Of a DNA stretch of 61,919 bases, positions 36,018 to 47,247 are shown in pieces. Origin of the DNA: an uncultured Clostridia bacterium (lineage in GTDB: Bacteria > Bacillota > Clostridia > Oscillospirales > JAAYOS01). Under the pieces are notes generated by a model. That model made no database searches, was not told the DNA's origin, and saw only the letters and a program-made list of their open reading frames with translations. The stretch lies in contig CANQDU010000011.1 in assembly GCA_947593925.1 (NCBI GenBank), positions 1 through 61,919 on the forward strand. Direction: 5' to 3'. Positions within the stretch are counted from its first letter, which is position 1, and each line of letters starts with the position of its first letter. A program made the position numbers and the translations under genes.

Positions 36018-36623
36018 TTACTTGGAGTACAACTCGACGATGAAGTGCTCCTCGATCGGCAGGTCGATATCCTCACGCGCCGGAGCCTGTATAACGGTGC
36101 CGCGCAGCTGGTTCTTATCGCCCCTGTCAAGCCACTGGGGAGTAGTCACTATGATAGCGTCCTCGCCGACGAAGCGCTTGAACTTCGGCGACTGGCGGCT
36201 CTTCTCACAGACTTCGATGACGTCGCCGACCTTGACAAGGTAGGACGGGATGTTGACCCGCTTGCCGTTGACGGTGAAGTGACCGTGGGTGACCGCCTGA
36301 CGCGCCTCGCGGCGGGTCATGGCAAATCCGAGACGGTACACGACGTTGTCGAGACGGCGCTCTATCATGGTAAGCAGGATCTCTCCGGTGTTGCCGTGAG
36401 CGCGGGCGGCCTTCTCGTAGTAAGCGCGGAACTGCTTCTCGAGTATGCCGTACACGAACTTGACCTTCTGCTTCTCGGCCATCTGCATCGCGTACTCGCT
36501 CTGCTTGCGGCGGGACTGACCCTTCGGGTCGCGGGTCGTGGTCTTCTTAGCATAGCCCATTGTCGCGGGCGAGATGCCGAGCGCTTTGCAGCGCTTTGCG
36601 ACAGGCTGCATGATCTTTGCCAT
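36018..36623 (-). CDS. rpsD: 30S ribosomal protein S4
   Basis: 201 aa. The S4 RNA-binding domain is at about residues 88-150 ([20 protein letters not shown]). The N-terminus ([17 protein letters not shown]) lacks the four-cysteine zinc motif, so it is the zinc-free form. S4 binds 16S rRNA early. Here it sits in the alpha operon between rpsK and rpoA; in Bacillus rpsD is elsewhere. Confidence 0.98.
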   Translation of the reverse strand: MAKIMQPVAKRCKALGISPATMGYAKKTTTRDPKGQSRRKQSEYAMQMAEKQKVKFVYGILEKQFRAYYEKAARAHGNTGEILLTMIERRLDNVVYRLGFAMTRREARQAVTHGHFTVNGKRVNIPSYLVKVGDVIEVCEKSRQSPKFKRFVGEDAIIVTTPQWLDRGDKNQLRGTVIQAPAREDIDLPIEEHFIVELYSK

Positions 36624-36641
36624 TCTTCTATACCTCCTGTA

Positions 36642-37043
36642 TCAGACGCGGCGGCGCTTGGGCGGACGGCAGCCGTTGTGCGGGATCGGGGTAACGTCCT
36701 TTATCATGTTGACCTCGAGCCCTGCGGACTGCAGTGCGCGGATAGCGGCCTCACGGCCGGCGCCGGGTCCCTTGACATAGACTTCAACGGTCTTCAGACC
36801 ATGCTCCATCGCTGCCTTGGCGGCGGTCTCCGCGGCCGACTGAGCGGCGAACGGAGTGCTCTTGCGGTTGCCGCGGAAGCCGAGGCCGCCCGCGCTGGCC
36901 CAAGAGAGGGTATTGCCTTCGAGATCGGTGATAGTCACCATCGTGTTATTGAAGCTGGAATGGATGTGGACCGCTCCACGCTCAACATTTTTACGTTCGC
37001 GGCGGCGCTTGATGACCGCCTTACCTTTGCGTGCTGCTGGCAT
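36642..37043 (-). CDS. rpsK: 30S ribosomal protein S11
   Basis: 133 aa. Family blocks [17 protein letters not shown] and the C-terminal [11 protein letters not shown] are present. S11 lies on the small-subunit platform beside S18 and helix 45. 14 bp after rpsM. Confidence 0.98.
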   Translation of the reverse strand: MPAARKGKAVIKRRRERKNVERGAVHIHSSFNNTMVTITDLEGNTLSWASAGGLGFRGNRKSTPFAAQSAAETAAKAAMEHGLKTVEVYVKGPGAGREAAIRALQSAGLEVNMIKDVTPIPHNGCRPPKRRRV

Positions 37044-37057
37044 TTACATTCCCCTCC

Positions 37058-37426
37058 TTACTTCTTCTTGCCGGCGACCGTGCGCTTCGGACCCTTGCGG
37101 GTGCGGGCGTTGGTCTTGGTACGCTGGCCGTGTACCGGGAGTCCGCGGCGATGGCGGACGCCGCGATAGCATCCGATCTCGGTGAGGCGCTTGATGTTCA
37201 TCGCGACCTCGCGGCGGAGGTCGCCCTCGACCGTGTAGTGATGCTCGATGAACTCACGGAGCTGGGAAGCCTCGTCCTCGGTGAGGTCTTTTACGCGGGT
37301 GTCCGGATTGATACCGGTGGCCGCGAGCGCTTCGCTCGCGAACTTACGGCCGATGCCGTAGATATAAGTGAGACCTATCTCGATACGCTTGTCGCGCGGA
37401 AGGTCTATGCCTGCTATACGAGCCAT
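37058..37426 (-). CDS. rpsM: 30S ribosomal protein S13
   Basis: 122 aa, starting [20 protein letters not shown], with the helix-two-turn-helix and the basic tail ([15 protein letters not shown]) reaching toward the P-site tRNA. Follows rpmJ. Confidence 0.98.
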   Translation of the reverse strand: MARIAGIDLPRDKRIEIGLTYIYGIGRKFASEALAATGINPDTRVKDLTEDEASQLREFIEHHYTVEGDLRREVAMNIKRLTEIGCYRGVRHRRGLPVHGQRTKTNARTRKGPKRTVAGKKK

Positions 37427-37444
37427 TTACTCAAGCACCTCCTG

Positions 37445-37793
<349 letters not shown>

Positions 37794-37796
37794 GAA

Positions 37797-38075
37797 TTAC
37801 CCTCCTTCTTGCGCTTCACCCAAGAACTCTGCCATACCTTTCCGCAGCTCCGCCGAATGGACGGTCTCTCCCGCGCGCAGCTTCATCGAAACCTTACAGT
37901 CGGGAGCGCCTATCCGGCGCAGATGCTTCAGCTTTTTACGCTTCGGTGCGCCCGCGCGCCGCATACGTCCGTCCGCAATGAACGCGTATCCGTTTTCGAC
38001 TCCGAGCACGAAGAACATCCTGCCCGAGTCGCGGCCCGCGAGCGACAACACTACATCGCCTGCTTTAGGTTCCAT
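37797..38075 (-). CDS. KOW-domain RNA-binding protein (L14e-like)
   Basis: 92 aa. The KOW-type start GDVVLSLAGRDSGRMFFVLG resembles archaeal L14e and a small protein commonly found between map and infA in Clostridia. The ATG at 38075 is chosen because GAGGAG (inside the end of map) is 8 nt upstream; the earlier ATG at 38090 lies inside map without such a site. Probably ribosome- or RNA-associated; exact role unknown. Confidence 0.85.
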   Translation of the reverse strand: MEPKAGDVVLSLAGRDSGRMFFVLGVENGYAFIADGRMRRAGAPKRKKLKHLRRIGAPDCKVSMKLRAGETVHSAELRKGMAEFLGEAQEGG

Positions 38076-38076
38076 C

Positions 38077-38841
38077 TCAAAGCTCCTCATCGCCGACGGT
38101 GAGGATCTCCGGCTCGCCGCGCGTTATGAGGATCATGTTCTCATAGTGCGCTGCGGGCAGTCCGTCCTCCGTTATCACGGTCCAACCGTCCGGCAGCTGG
38201 CGGATGAGGTGCGTGCCCATGTTGACCATGGGTTCGACGCATATCACCATCCCCGGCATTAGGCGCGGACCGTGACCCGGGCGTCCGTAATTCGGAACTT
38301 CCGGTTCCTCGTGCAGCTCGCGTCCTATGCCGTGACCGACGTAGGGGCGGACTACCGAGAATCCGTTCTTTTCAACGTGCGTCTGAACAGCGTGTGAGAT
38401 GTCGCCTATCCGGTTCCCGGCGCGGCAGAACTTGAGTCCCTCATAGAAGCTCTCGCGCGTGACGCGCACAAGGCGCTGCTTCTGCTCCATATCGCGGCCG
38501 CCCTCGACGATGAAGGTGGCGGCGTTGTCGCCGTGAAAGCCCTTGTACTTCGCTCCTACGTCGAGCGACACAACGTCGCCCGGCTCAAGTCTGCGGTGTC
38601 CGGGGATGCCGTGGATCACCTCGTCGTTGACAGATATGCAGGCTCCTGCGGGAAACCCGTTGTAGCCCTTGAAGGAAGGGGTCGCACCGTGTGAAGTTAT
38701 GAACCGCTCCACAACGGCGTTGACCTCCGCAGTGGTCGCACCGGCGCGGACGGCATGGCCGCCTGCTATGAGCGCGTTCTTGGAAATGCGCCCCGCCTCG
38801 CGCATAAGCGCGATCTCCTGCTCGTTTTTTATACTGATCAT
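38077..38841 (-). CDS. map: Type I methionine aminopeptidase
   Basis: 254 aa. Pita-bread metallopeptidase that removes initiator Met. Metal ligands are seen in SLDVGAKYKGFHGDNA (two Asp), GHGIGRELHE (His), ICVEPM (Glu) and TEDGLPAAHYEN (Glu). No N-terminal zinc or SH3 extension. Starts 2 bp after adk. Confidence 0.98.
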   Translation of the reverse strand: MISIKNEQEIALMREAGRISKNALIAGGHAVRAGATTAEVNAVVERFITSHGATPSFKGYNGFPAGACISVNDEVIHGIPGHRRLEPGDVVSLDVGAKYKGFHGDNAATFIVEGGRDMEQKQRLVRVTRESFYEGLKFCRAGNRIGDISHAVQTHVEKNGFSVVRPYVGHGIGRELHEEPEVPNYGRPGHGPRLMPGMVICVEPMVNMGTHLIRQLPDGWTVITEDGLPAAHYENMILITRGEPEILTVGDEEL

Positions 38842-38843
38842 TA

Positions 38844-39473
38844 TTAGCCCCTCAAAGCGGCGAATATCTCCGCCGCCGCCTTGTCGAGCTTCTGCGTGCC
38901 GTCAACGCTCTTCAGGATGCCGCGCCCCTTATAGAAATCCACGAGGGGCTCCGTCTGAGTGTGATATACGTGAAGGCGCTCCCGGACGGTCTCGGGCTTG
39001 TCGTCGTCACGCTGCACGAGCTTCTCGCCGCAGTTGTCGCAGATACCTTCGACCTTCGGCGGAATGTTGGTAACATGATAGGTGTGTCCGCACTTGGGGC
39101 AGACGCGGCGGCCGGTCATACGTTCAATTATGACCTCGTCCGGTACGTCGAGAAGGAGCGCACAGTCGGGCGGCGCGACCTTCTCGAGCGCTTCGGCCTG
39201 CGGGATGGTGCGGGGGAACCCGTCAAGCAGGAACCCGTTCGCACAGTCCGGTTCGGCAAGCCGAACACCTATCATTTCAAGGATCAGATCGTCCGGGACG
39301 AGCTCTCCCCCGTCCATGAACGCCTTGGCTTTGCGTCCCAGCTCATCCTCCGCGTGCAGATGCGCGCGGAGCATATCTCCGGTCGAGATGGCGGGAATGC
39401 CGAATTCCTCGACTATCCTCGCCGCCTGCGTGCCCTTGCCCGAGCCGGGCGCACCGAGCAACACTACTCTCAT
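38844..39473 (-). CDS. adk: Adenylate kinase (zinc-binding LID form)
   Basis: 209 aa. Walker [11 protein letters not shown], the NMP-binding motif and the LID arginines are present. The LID carries CPKC and CDNC, the four-cysteine zinc site typical of Gram-positive enzymes. Follows secY, its usual place in Firmicutes spc operons. Confidence 0.98.
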   Translation of the reverse strand: MRVVLLGAPGSGKGTQAARIVEEFGIPAISTGDMLRAHLHAEDELGRKAKAFMDGGELVPDDLILEMIGVRLAEPDCANGFLLDGFPRTIPQAEALEKVAPPDCALLLDVPDEVIIERMTGRRVCPKCGHTYHVTNIPPKVEGICDNCGEKLVQRDDDKPETVRERLHVYHTQTEPLVDFYKGRGILKSVDGTQKLDKAAAEIFAALRG

Positions 39474-39487
39474 GCTTTGTCTCCTTC

Positions 39488-40819
39488 TTATTCGAGGAAG
39501 CCCTTGTAGTTGCGCATGAGCATCTGCGACTCCAGCTGCTGCACCGTCTCAAGCGCGACTCCGACGACTATCAGCAGCGAGGTGCCGCCGAGCGCGAGGC
39601 CGTTTATCGAGACGAACTTGTTGGCAATAATCGGGATTATCGCGATGATGCCGAGGAAGAACGCACCGAAGAGCGTCACTTTGTTAAGCACACGAGCAAT
39701 GAAATCCGCCGTAGGACGTCCCGCGCGGAAGCCGGGGATGAAGCCGCCGTTCTGGCGCAGGTTGTTCGCGATCTCTACGGGGTTGAACTGGATAGCTGCA
39801 TAGAAATAGCTGAACGCCACGATGAGCACGAGCAGCACTATGGCGTAGACTATCGACTCGTTGGAGATGCCCTCCAGGAAGTTGTACCAGAAAGTCCCTT
39901 CCGCCGGCTGCGGGAAGAACGCCGCGATGGTCGCCGGGAAGGAGGCTATCGACTGAGCGAAGATTATCGGCATGACGCCGCTCATGTTGACCTTGATCGG
40001 AATGTGCGACGACTGACCGCCGTACATCTTGCGGCCGACAACGCGCTTGGCGTACTGGACCGGTATCCTGCGCTCCGCCTGAGTGATGAATACGACGAAC
40101 GCTATCATCAGCACCATAACGATAAGGATTATCGGAATGGCGACGGGGTGGATGACCTGCACGCCCGAAGCTCTCAGCTCATCGGTAAGCTCGACGTGGT
40201 TTGCCCAGTTCGAGACGCCGGAAGCAAAGCTGCCGATAATCGACGGGATGCGGGAGACTATCGACGCGAAGAGGATTATCGAAATGCCGTTGCCGATACC
40301 GAACTCGGTAATCTGCTCGCCGAGCCACATCACGAACGCGGAGCCCGCGGTGAAGCTCAGGATGATGACTATCGCCGCCCAGACGCCCTCGTTTGCAAGC
40401 GCGCCGGCGTTGCGTATCATGGTGTAGTACGCGAAGCCGAGGAGCAGGCCGAGGAGGACCGTGACGTAGCGGGTCATCGAGGCTATCTTCTTCTGGCCTT
40501 CCTCGCCGCCTTCCTTCTGCATACGCTCGAGGGCGGGGATGGCGATGGTCAGAAGCTGCATGATGATCGAGCTGTTGATATACGGCTGGATGCCGAGCGC
40601 GAACAGCGTTGCAAGTGAGAACGCGCCGCCGCTCATCATGTTCATCATTCCGAAGAGCGTGTTGTCATACCGGCTGAAGGCCGTGCCGAGGACATTCGTA
40701 TGAATGTAGGGCACCGGTATTGCGGAACCGAGGCGGTATATCAGCAGTATGAAGAGGGTGAAGAGTATCTTCCTGCGAAGGTCCTTCACCTTCCACGCAT
40801 TCCGCATGGTAGTAAACAC
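39488..40819 (-). CDS. secY: Protein translocase subunit SecY
   Basis: 443 aa with ten membrane helices forming the Sec channel. Starts with GTG directly after the rplO stop (zero spacing); GAGGTGG lies 5 nt upstream and the N-terminus ([17 protein letters not shown]) matches the family, so GTG is preferred over the ATG at 40807. Confidence 0.98.
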   Translation of the reverse strand: MFTTMRNAWKVKDLRRKILFTLFILLIYRLGSAIPVPYIHTNVLGTAFSRYDNTLFGMMNMMSGGAFSLATLFALGIQPYINSSIIMQLLTIAIPALERMQKEGGEEGQKKIASMTRYVTVLLGLLLGFAYYTMIRNAGALANEGVWAAIVIILSFTAGSAFVMWLGEQITEFGIGNGISIILFASIVSRIPSIIGSFASGVSNWANHVELTDELRASGVQVIHPVAIPIILIVMVLMIAFVVFITQAERRIPVQYAKRVVGRKMYGGQSSHIPIKVNMSGVMPIIFAQSIASFPATIAAFFPQPAEGTFWYNFLEGISNESIVYAIVLLVLIVAFSYFYAAIQFNPVEIANNLRQNGGFIPGFRAGRPTADFIARVLNKVTLFGAFFLGIIAIIPIIANKFVSINGLALGGTSLLIVVGVALETVQQLESQMLMRNYKGFLE

Positions 40820-41260
40820 TTAGACCACCTCTGCCTTTCCCCCGGCGGCTTCTATCTTCTGGCGAGCCGAGCCGGAGAAGGCAGCCGCATTGACGTTGAG
40901 CTTCTTCGTGAGCTCTCCGTCACCGAGTATTTTGACACCGTAGCGGCACTTGGAGATGATGCCGCGCTCAAGAAGAGTGTTTGCATCGACGGTAGCGCCG
41001 TTGTCAAACACCTCAAGGGAGGAGACGTTGACCGACTCCAGCGGGCGTGCGAATATATTGTTGAATCCGCGCTTCGGGAGGCGGCGCGCCATCGGGAGCT
41101 GACCACCCTCGAAACCACGGCGGACACCGCCGCCGCTGCGGGCCCACTGGCCCTTGTGACCACGACCGGCGGTCTTGCCGTTGCCGGTGCCTATGCCGCG
41201 TCCTTTGCGCTTCGACTCCTGCGTCGAACCGGAGGCGGGTGCAAGATCGTGAAGTTTCAT
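40820..41260 (-). CDS. rplO: 50S ribosomal protein L15
   Basis: 146 aa starting [14 protein letters not shown], with the Gly/Arg-rich N-terminal arm ([19 protein letters not shown]) that penetrates 23S rRNA. The start at 41260 has AGGAGAG upstream; the longer frame is not used. Confidence 0.98.
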   Translation of the reverse strand: MKLHDLAPASGSTQESKRKGRGIGTGNGKTAGRGHKGQWARSGGGVRRGFEGGQLPMARRLPKRGFNNIFARPLESVNVSSLEVFDNGATVDANTLLERGIISKCRYGVKILGDGELTKKLNVNAAAFSGSARQKIEAAGGKAEVV

Positions 41261-41277
41261 TTTGCTTGCTCTCCTCC

Positions 41278-41475
41278 TTACTTTGTGACTTCCTCCACCT
41301 CGAGCATGTAGCCGATGAGGGCTACCTTGCCGAGAGTGGCGGCGTTCTTCGGCTGGCACACGGTGTCGCCGATATGCCTGAGTCCGAGCGACTCCGCGGT
41401 CGCCTGATGGTTCTTGAGGCGGCCGGACGTGCTCTTCTTCAGGGTGATTTTAAGAAGCGTTTCCTTGTTAGCCAT
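41278..41475 (-). CDS. rpmD: 50S ribosomal protein L30
   Basis: 65 aa, starting [18 protein letters not shown], the short bacterial form. AAGGAGG precedes the ATG at 41475. 14 bp after rpsE. Confidence 0.96.
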   Translation of the reverse strand: MANKETLLKITLKKSTSGRLKNHQATAESLGLRHIGDTVCQPKNAATLGKVALIGYMLEVEEVTK

Positions 41476-41489
41476 TTCAGCGCTCCTCC

Positions 41490-42005
41490 TTAACCGAGTA
41501 TCGAGGCGGCGGTCTTGCCGCGCGTCTGCGCGACTTCCTCCACGCTCTTCAGCCCCTTCAGACCCTCCATCGCCGCCGAGACGACGTTCTGGGGGTTGTT
41601 GGAGCGCAGGCACTTCGAGCGGATGTCATGGATCCCCGCCGCCTCAGCGACGGCGCGGACGGCGCCGCCGGCGATAACGCCGGTACCGGGAGCCGCCGGC
41701 TTGAGGAGAACTTCACCCGCGCCGAACTTGCCGACTATCTCGTGCGGGATCGTGGTACCGTAGAGGTTCACGCGCACGAGGTTCTTCTTTGCGTCTTCGA
41801 TGCCCTTGCGTATAGCGTCCGGCACCTCCGCCGCCTTACCGAGTCCGAAGCCCACGAGACCCGCGCCGTTTCCGACGACGACGAGCGCCGAGAACTTGAT
41901 GACGCGGCCGCCCTTGACCGTCTTGCTGACGCGGTTCAAAGAGACGACCTTCTCGGTCAGTTCGAGAGTGTCCGGGTCGAGCCCGAGCAGTCTGTTGTAA
42001 GCCAT
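41490..42005 (-). CDS. rpsE: 30S ribosomal protein S5
   Basis: 171 aa. N-terminal dsRNA-binding fold ([20 protein letters not shown]) and C-terminal S5 domain ([19 protein letters not shown]). Contributes to decoding fidelity with S4. Confidence 0.98.
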   Translation of the reverse strand: MAYNRLLGLDPDTLELTEKVVSLNRVSKTVKGGRVIKFSALVVVGNGAGLVGFGLGKAAEVPDAIRKGIEDAKKNLVRVNLYGTTIPHEIVGKFGAGEVLLKPAAPGTGVIAGGAVRAVAEAAGIHDIRSKCLRSNNPQNVVSAAMEGLKGLKSVEEVAQTRGKTAASILG

Positions 42006-42020
42006 AATGTCGTCCCTCCT

Positions 42021-42377
42021 TTAGAATTTGAGGCCGCCCTCACGGGCGCCGTCTGCGAGTTCCTGAACGCGGCCATGGTAGATATAGCCGCCGCGGTCGA
42101 ACACGACCGTCTCGACGCCCTTCTCACGGGCGCGCTCGGCTACGAGCTTTCCGACCTCGCGGCTGACTTCCTTCTTCGTGCCCTCGGCGTCCTTGATGTC
42201 AAGGCTCGAGGCGGCGGCGAGGGTCTTGCCGGCGACGTCGTCTATGACCTGCGCGTAGATGTGGTTAAGGCTGCGGAAAACGCACAGGCGCGGTGTCTCG
42301 GGCGTGCCCGAAATCTTACCGCGGACGCGCTTATGCCTCTTGAGGCGCGCGGCCTTTGTATTCGGTCTGTTAATCAT
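42021..42377 (-). CDS. rplR: 50S ribosomal protein L18
   Basis: 118 aa with the 5S rRNA-binding motifs [18 protein letters not shown] and [11 protein letters not shown]. 16 bp after rplF. Confidence 0.98.
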   Translation of the reverse strand: MINRPNTKAARLKRHKRVRGKISGTPETPRLCVFRSLNHIYAQVIDDVAGKTLAAASSLDIKDAEGTKKEVSREVGKLVAERAREKGVETVVFDRGGYIYHGRVQELADGAREGGLKF

Positions 42378-42393
42378 CTAGGCACACCTTCCT

Positions 42394-42939
42394 TTACTTC
42401 TTCTTGCCGCCGGCCTTACCGGCCAGACGACGGACATGCTCGCCCGCATAGCGGATACCCTTGCCCTTGTACGGCTCGGGCGGACGCTTCTCGCGCACCT
42501 CGGCGGCAAACTGACCGACCTTCTGCTTGTCGATGCCGTTGATGATGACGCGGTTCGGGGCGGGAACGTCAATGGTTATCTCGTCGGTGTCCTCAAAGAA
42601 CACCTGATGCGAAAAGCCGAGGTTCATGACGAGCTTCTTGCCTTCCTTGGCGGCACGGTAGCCGGTGCCCTCGATCTGGAGCTCCTTGCTGTACCCCTCG
42701 GTCACGCCGACGACCATGTTGTGTATGAGCGAGCGGGTGAGGCCGTGGAGAGCACGGTTCTCCTTCTCGTCATCGGGACGGGTGACGTGTATCACGCCCT
42801 CGTCCACCGTGATGCCCATGTTCGGGTCAAAGCTCTGTGAGAGAGTGCCCTTCGGGCCCTTGACCGTGACGGTGTGTCCATCGACCTTGACTTCGACGCC
42901 GGCCGGTACGGTGATGGGCGATCTGCCGATTCTAGACAT
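42394..42939 (-). CDS. rplF: 50S ribosomal protein L6
   Basis: 181 aa, starting MSRIGRSPITVPAGVEV, two L6 folds; C-terminal PEPYKGKGIRYAGEHVRR is the conserved rRNA-binding end. Confidence 0.98.
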   Translation of the reverse strand: MSRIGRSPITVPAGVEVKVDGHTVTVKGPKGTLSQSFDPNMGITVDEGVIHVTRPDDEKENRALHGLTRSLIHNMVVGVTEGYSKELQIEGTGYRAAKEGKKLVMNLGFSHQVFFEDTDEITIDVPAPNRVIINGIDKQKVGQFAAEVREKRPPEPYKGKGIRYAGEHVRRLAGKAGGKKK

Positions 42940-42953
42940 GGTTTTCTCCCTCC

Positions 42954-43349
42954 TTACCAGACGAACGCAAGGACTTCGCCGCCCACATGCTCGCTGCGAG
43001 CCTGCTTGTCGGTCATGATGCCCTTGGATGTCGAAATGATGGCTATGCCGAGGCCGCGGAGCACCTTCGGAAGCTCGTCGGTGCCGACGTAGATGCGGAG
43101 ACCCGGCTTGGACACGCGGCGGATGCCGCTGATGGAATGGACCTTGTTGTTGTACTTGAGGGTTATGCGGATAACTCCCTGTCCTCCGTCCTCGATGAGC
43201 TGGTAAGCGGAGATATAGCCCTCATTTGCGAGTATTTCCGCAATCGACTTCTTCATCTTGGAAGCCGGCACGTCAACCGTCGCGTGCTTCGCGGAACCTG
43301 CGTTGCGAATACGGGTGAGCATATCCGCAATCGGGTCGGTGATATGCAT
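42954..43349 (-). CDS. rpsH: 30S ribosomal protein S8
   Basis: 131 aa, [17 protein letters not shown], with the C-terminal [13 protein letters not shown] block. S8 organises the central 16S domain and in other bacteria represses spc operon translation. Confidence 0.98.
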   Translation of the reverse strand: MHITDPIADMLTRIRNAGSAKHATVDVPASKMKKSIAEILANEGYISAYQLIEDGGQGVIRITLKYNNKVHSISGIRRVSKPGLRIYVGTDELPKVLRGLGIAIISTSKGIMTDKQARSEHVGGEVLAFVW

Positions 43350-43364
43350 AATTCTCTCCTCCTT

Positions 43365-43550
43365 TTACCAGCTTGCTTTACGAACTCCGGGGATCTGGCC
43401 CTTGTACGCCAGCTCCCGGAAGCAGATGCGGCAGATGCCGTAGTCGCGCAGATACGCGTGCGGGCGGCCGCAGAGCTTGCAGCGGTTGTACTTGCGGGTC
43501 GAGAACTTCGGCTCGCGCTGCTGCTTAAGGATCATAGATTTCTTAGCCAT
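43365..43550 (-). CDS. rpsZ: 30S ribosomal protein S14, zinc-binding type Z
   Basis: 61 aa with CKLC and CRIC zinc pairs, the short zinc-dependent S14 of Gram-positive bacteria. Confidence 0.98.
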   Translation of the reverse strand: MAKKSMILKQQREPKFSTRKYNRCKLCGRPHAYLRDYGICRICFRELAYKGQIPGVRKASW

Positions 43551-43565
43551 TTGTCGCTGCCTCCC

Positions 43566-44108
43566 TTACGAGCGGGCGAACGGGGCGCCGATGAGCGAAA
43601 GGAGCTCACGCGCTTCCTCGTCCGTCTTTGCGGTGGTGCATATGACGATGTCCATGCCGCGTATCTTGTCGATCTTGTCGTACTCAATCTCCGGGAAGAT
43701 GAGCTGTTCGGTAAGGCCGAAAGCGTAGTTGCCGCGCCCGTCAAAGGAGTTGGGGTTGATGCCGCGGAAGTCGCGGACACGCGGAAGCGCTACGTTGAAG
43801 AGCCTGTCGAGGAACTCCCACATCCTGTCGTGGCGGAGAGTGACCTTGACGCCTATCGGCATACCCTCACGGAGCTTGAAGTTTGCCACCGACTTCTTCG
43901 CGCGGGTGATGACAGCCTTCTGTCCGGAGATGGCGGTGACGTCGTTCACGACGGCCTCGAGACCCTTCGGGTTGTCGCGGCAGTCGCCGCAGCCGACGTT
44001 GATAACGACCTTCTCGATCTTCGGGATCATCATGACGTTCGGATACTCGAACTTCTTCTGAAGGGCGGGGACTGCCTCTGCCTTATACTTATCGTTCAAA
44101 CGTGCCAT
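43566..44108 (-). CDS. rplE: 50S ribosomal protein L5
   Basis: 180 aa; family block [16 protein letters not shown] and C-terminal [20 protein letters not shown]. Binds 5S rRNA. Confidence 0.98.
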   Translation of the reverse strand: MARLNDKYKAEAVPALQKKFEYPNVMMIPKIEKVVINVGCGDCRDNPKGLEAVVNDVTAISGQKAVITRAKKSVANFKLREGMPIGVKVTLRHDRMWEFLDRLFNVALPRVRDFRGINPNSFDGRGNYAFGLTEQLIFPEIEYDKIDKIRGMDIVICTTAKTDEEARELLSLIGAPFARS

Positions 44109-44127
44109 AGCTTCGGTTCCTCCTCCC

Positions 44128-44445
44128 TCATATCTCCGCGCCGCACTTTTTGCAGACGCGGGTCTTTGTTCCGTCTTCCTTTATCTTGTGAGCAAGACGG
44201 GTGGGCTTGTTGCACTTCGGGCAGACGCGCATCACCTTGGAGGCGTTGATGTAGCCCTCGCGCTCGATTATACCGCCGGTCTCGCCCTGACGGCGCGGCT
44301 TGGTGTGGCGGTGGACGATGTTGACGCCTTCGACAAGCACCATTCCGGTCTTGGGCTCGGTCGCGAGGACCTTGCCCTGCTTGCCGACATCCTTGCCGGA
44401 GAGCACTACGACGGTGTCGTCCTTGCGGACATGCAGGTTATTCAT
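44128..44445 (-). CDS. rplX: 50S ribosomal protein L24 with zinc-type cysteine pairs
   Basis: 105 aa. KOW motif [19 protein letters not shown] at the N-terminus. The C-terminus has CPKC and CKKC, a zinc ribbon present in many Clostridia L24 proteins. Initiates 50S assembly at the exit tunnel. Confidence 0.98.
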   Translation of the reverse strand: MNNLHVRKDDTVVVLSGKDVGKQGKVLATEPKTGMVLVEGVNIVHRHTKPRRQGETGGIIEREGYINASKVMRVCPKCNKPTRLAHKIKEDGTKTRVCKKCGAEI

Positions 44446-44459
44446 TCCGTATACCCTCC

Positions 44460-44828
44460 TTATATAACTTCCGGAGCAAGCGACAGTATCCTCATGAACT
44501 CGTGCTCGCGAAGCTCGCGGGCGATCGGCCCAAAGATACGGGTGCCCCTCGGGTTCTTATCCTCGCGGATGAGAACCGCGGCGTTGTCGTCAAAGCGGAC
44601 GTAGCTGCCGTCCGCACGGCGGATCGGCTTGGCGGTGCGGACTATGACCGCGCGGACGACTTCGCCCTTCTTGACGCCGCCGCCGGGGGTGACCTTGCGC
44701 ACCGAGGCAACTATAACGTCGCCAATGCTGCCGTATTTACGGCCGGAACCGCCGAGTACACGGATGCACTTGAGTTCCTTTGCGCCGCTGTTATCGGCAA
44801 CGCGCAGTCTTGTTTCCTGCTGTATCAC
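44460..44828 (-). CDS. rplN: 50S ribosomal protein L14
   Basis: 122 aa, [19 protein letters not shown], ending [16 protein letters not shown]. Forms part of the 30S bridge and the RsfS docking site. Confidence 0.98.
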   Translation of the reverse strand: MIQQETRLRVADNSGAKELKCIRVLGGSGRKYGSIGDVIVASVRKVTPGGGVKKGEVVRAVIVRTAKPIRRADGSYVRFDDNAAVLIREDKNPRGTRIFGPIARELREHEFMRILSLAPEVI

Positions 44829-44842
44829 TTCGGTTCCCTCCT

Positions 44843-45100
44843 TTACTTAGCCTTTTCGATTATCTCAACGAGGCGCCAACGCTTATCCTTCGACAGCGGG
44901 CGGGTCTCCATGACCCGGACGCGGTCGCCGACGCCGCACTCGTTCTTCTCGTCATGCGCCTTGAGCTTGTAGGTGCGCTTGACTATCTTGCCATACAGGG
45001 GGTGCTTTACGCGGTCCTCTATGGCGACGACTATCGTCTTGTCCATCTTGTCGGACGTGACCATACCTACCATGGTCTTTCGGAAAGCTCTCTCGCTCAT
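44843..45100 (-). CDS. rpsQ: 30S ribosomal protein S17
   Basis: 85 aa OB-fold protein with [19 protein letters not shown] and [19 protein letters not shown]. 12 bp after rpmC. Confidence 0.98.
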   Translation of the reverse strand: MSERAFRKTMVGMVTSDKMDKTIVVAIEDRVKHPLYGKIVKRTYKLKAHDEKNECGVGDRVRVMETRPLSKDKRWRLVEIIEKAK

Positions 45101-45112
45101 GTCTTATCCTCC

Positions 45113-45310
45113 TTACGCGCCCGCGACGCGGTGCTCGCTGATGACGGTCTGGACCCTTGCGATGTCCTTCTTTATCGCGGCGATCCGCTGCGGATTATCG
45201 AGCTGATTCGTGGCGTGCTGGAGCCTGAGCTGAAAGAGGTCCTTCTTGAGGCTGCCGAGCTGCTCTTCGAGCTGCGCCGTGGTAAGGTTCCTTAACTCTT
45301 TAGCCTTCAT
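45113..45310 (-). CDS. rpmC: 50S ribosomal protein L29
   Basis: 65 aa helical hairpin, [18 protein letters not shown]. Its ATG at 45310 lies inside the 3' end of rplP (about 11 nt overlap), so translation is coupled. A GTG four codons upstream is possible but less family-like. Confidence 0.95.
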   Translation of the reverse strand: MKAKELRNLTTAQLEEQLGSLKKDLFQLRLQHATNQLDNPQRIAAIKKDIARVQTVISEHRVAGA

Positions 45311-45737
45311 TTTCGTCACCACCAGTCGAATCTTCCCGCTTGACTATCTTGCACTTGAGCGGGAGCTTGTGCGAAGCGAGACGGAGCGCCTCGCGCGCTA
45401 TGTCGTCACCGACGCCGGCGATCTCAAACATCACGCGGCCGGGCTTGACGACTGCGACCCAGTACTCGGGAGAGCCCTTGCCGGAACCCATTCGGGTCTC
45501 GGCCGGCTTCTGAGTTACCGGCTTGTCCGGGAATATCTTTATCCAGACCTGACCGCCGCGGCGGGTGTAGCGGGTCATTGCGACACGCGCCGCCTCTATC
45601 TGGCGGGAGGTGACCCATGCGGGCTCGACGGCCACGAGGCCGTAATCACCGTAGGTGACGGTGTTTCCGCGGGTAGCCTTGCCGGTCATGCGGCCGCGGT
45701 GTACCCTGCGGTATTTGACGCGCTTAGGAAGCAGCAT
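45300..45737 (-). CDS. rplP: 50S ribosomal protein L16
   Basis: 145 aa, [19 protein letters not shown], with [15 protein letters not shown]. It positions tRNA in the A site. Its ATG shares one base with the rpsC stop (TGATG). Confidence 0.98.
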   Translation of the reverse strand: MLLPKRVKYRRVHRGRMTGKATRGNTVTYGDYGLVAVEPAWVTSRQIEAARVAMTRYTRRGGQVWIKIFPDKPVTQKPAETRMGSGKGSPEYWVAVVKPGRVMFEIAGVGDDIAREALRLASHKLPLKCKIVKREDSTGGDENEG

Positions 45738-46603
45738 CAGCGCTCTCCTCCTTCCCTGTTGCCGCCCGGCGCCGCCGGACGCGAGCCGCCCTGACGGTTG
45801 TAGCCGCCCTGGCGATTATTGTTGTTGTAGCCGCGGCGCTCGCCGCCGTTGCTGCGGTCGCCGTTCCGACGGTCGCCGCCCCTGCGGTCTCCGTTCCGAC
45901 GGTCGCGGCGGTCACCGCGGCGGTCGCTGCGCGGAGGACGCGGAGCCTCGAGCGAACGCGAGAGCTTGCGGCCGGTGGTCTGGAGCACTTCGCCCTTGTA
46001 TATCCACACCTTGATGCCGATCTTGCCGGAGGACTGCGCCTCGGCAAAGCCGTAATCGATGTCGGCGCGGATGGTCTGAAGCGGAATGGTGCCCTCGTGA
46101 TAGTGCTCGTAACGGGCGATCTCGGCGCCGCCGAGACGGCCGGAGGCCGCTATCTTGATGCCGCGCGCGCCCATGCGCATGGCGCGGCCGATGGCCTGCT
46201 TCATCGCGCGGCGGTAGCTGACGCGCTTCTCTATCTGAGCGGCGACGTTCTCGGCCACGAGCTGCGCGTTGAGGTCGGGGTTGCGTATCTCGATGATGTT
46301 GAGCGCGACCGGCTTCGAGATCATGTCCTCGAGCTTCTTGCGGAGGACCTCGATGTCGGCGCCGCCCTTGCCGATTACCATGCCGGGACGCGCGCAGTGC
46401 AGGAACACGCGGACACGTGCGCTGTCGCGCTCGATCTCGACCTTCGGTATACCTGCGGCGTAGAGGCTGCCCTTGAGGTACTTGCGGATCTTGTTGTCCT
46501 CAACGAGGAGGTCGCCGACCTTCTCGTTGGAGGCGTACCAGCGGCTGTCCCAGTCTTTGATGACGCCTACGCGCAGTCCGTGCGGATTAACTTTCTGTCC
46601 CAT
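45737..46603 (-). CDS. rpsC: 30S ribosomal protein S3 with long Arg/Gly/Asn-rich C-terminal extension
   Basis: 288 aa against about 210-235 usual. The normal body (KH domain with [13 protein letters not shown]-terminal domain ending [13 protein letters not shown]) ends near residue 220. The remaining about 68 residues are low-complexity: repeated DRRxGDRR and NGDRR blocks, then [14 protein letters not shown] and a Pro/Gly/Glu end. The tail is encoded in frame with no stop or frameshift. S3 sits at the mRNA entry channel, so a basic disordered tail there could contact mRNA (inference). Confidence 0.97.
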   Translation of the reverse strand: MGQKVNPHGLRVGVIKDWDSRWYASNEKVGDLLVEDNKIRKYLKGSLYAAGIPKVEIERDSARVRVFLHCARPGMVIGKGGADIEVLRKKLEDMISKPVALNIIEIRNPDLNAQLVAENVAAQIEKRVSYRRAMKQAIGRAMRMGARGIKIAASGRLGGAEIARYEHYHEGTIPLQTIRADIDYGFAEAQSSGKIGIKVWIYKGEVLQTTGRKLSRSLEAPRPPRSDRRGDRRDRRNGDRRGGDRRNGDRSNGGERRGYNNNNRQGGYNRQGGSRPAAPGGNREGGER

Positions 46604-46607
46604 AGCC

Positions 46608-46943
46608 TTACTCCTTCTCCGAAAGCGTGATGGATATATGAGAGGTGCGCTTGTTTATCCTGTACGCCCTGCCGTGCGAGACCGGCTGGATACGCTTGAG
46701 TATCGGGCCGGGGCCGACATGGATGTAGGAGACGTAAAGCTTCTCGGTATCCATTTCGTGATTATTTTCGGCGTTAGCGACCGCGCTGTCGAGGAGCTTT
46801 ATGACGCTCTCGCTCGCAGCCTTGGGGGTCTGCATGAGTATCGCGCGGGCGGTGGAGGCGTCCTTTCCCCGAATGAGGTCGCAGACGATCTGCGCCTTGC
46901 GCGGGGAGATGCGCAAATACTTAAGTGTTGCTTTCGCTTCCAT
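46608..46943 (-). CDS. rplV: 50S ribosomal protein L22
   Basis: 111 aa, [21 protein letters not shown], with the exit-tunnel hairpin near [18 protein letters not shown]. 4 bp before rpsC. Confidence 0.98.
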   Translation of the reverse strand: MEAKATLKYLRISPRKAQIVCDLIRGKDASTARAILMQTPKAASESVIKLLDSAVANAENNHEMDTEKLYVSYIHVGPGPILKRIQPVSHGRAYRINKRTSHISITLSEKE

Positions 46944-46955
46944 GTTTATCCTCCC

Positions 46956-47228
46956 TCACTTCGTGGTCTTGCTGCCCGCGTGACCCCTGAAGGTGCGGGT
47001 CGGGGCAAACTCACCCAGCTTATGGCCGACCATATCCTCGGTGATATAAACCGGGACGTGCTTGCGTCCGTCATGGACGGCTATCGTGTGCCCGACGAAC
47101 TGCGGGAAGATGGTGGAGGCACGCGACCAGGTACGAACGACCTTCTTGTCGCCGCTCTCGTTCATCTCCTCGATGCGCTTGAAGAGCTCGGGGGCAACGA
47201 AAGGCCCTTTCTTAATGCTTCTGCTCAT
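46956..47228 (-). CDS. rpsS: 30S ribosomal protein S19
   Basis: 90 aa, [19 protein letters not shown], ending [17 protein letters not shown]. Confidence 0.98.
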   Translation of the reverse strand: MSRSIKKGPFVAPELFKRIEEMNESGDKKVVRTWSRASTIFPQFVGHTIAVHDGRKHVPVYITEDMVGHKLGEFAPTRTFRGHAGSKTTK

Positions 47229-47247
47229 AGCTTCTCAGTTACCTCCC

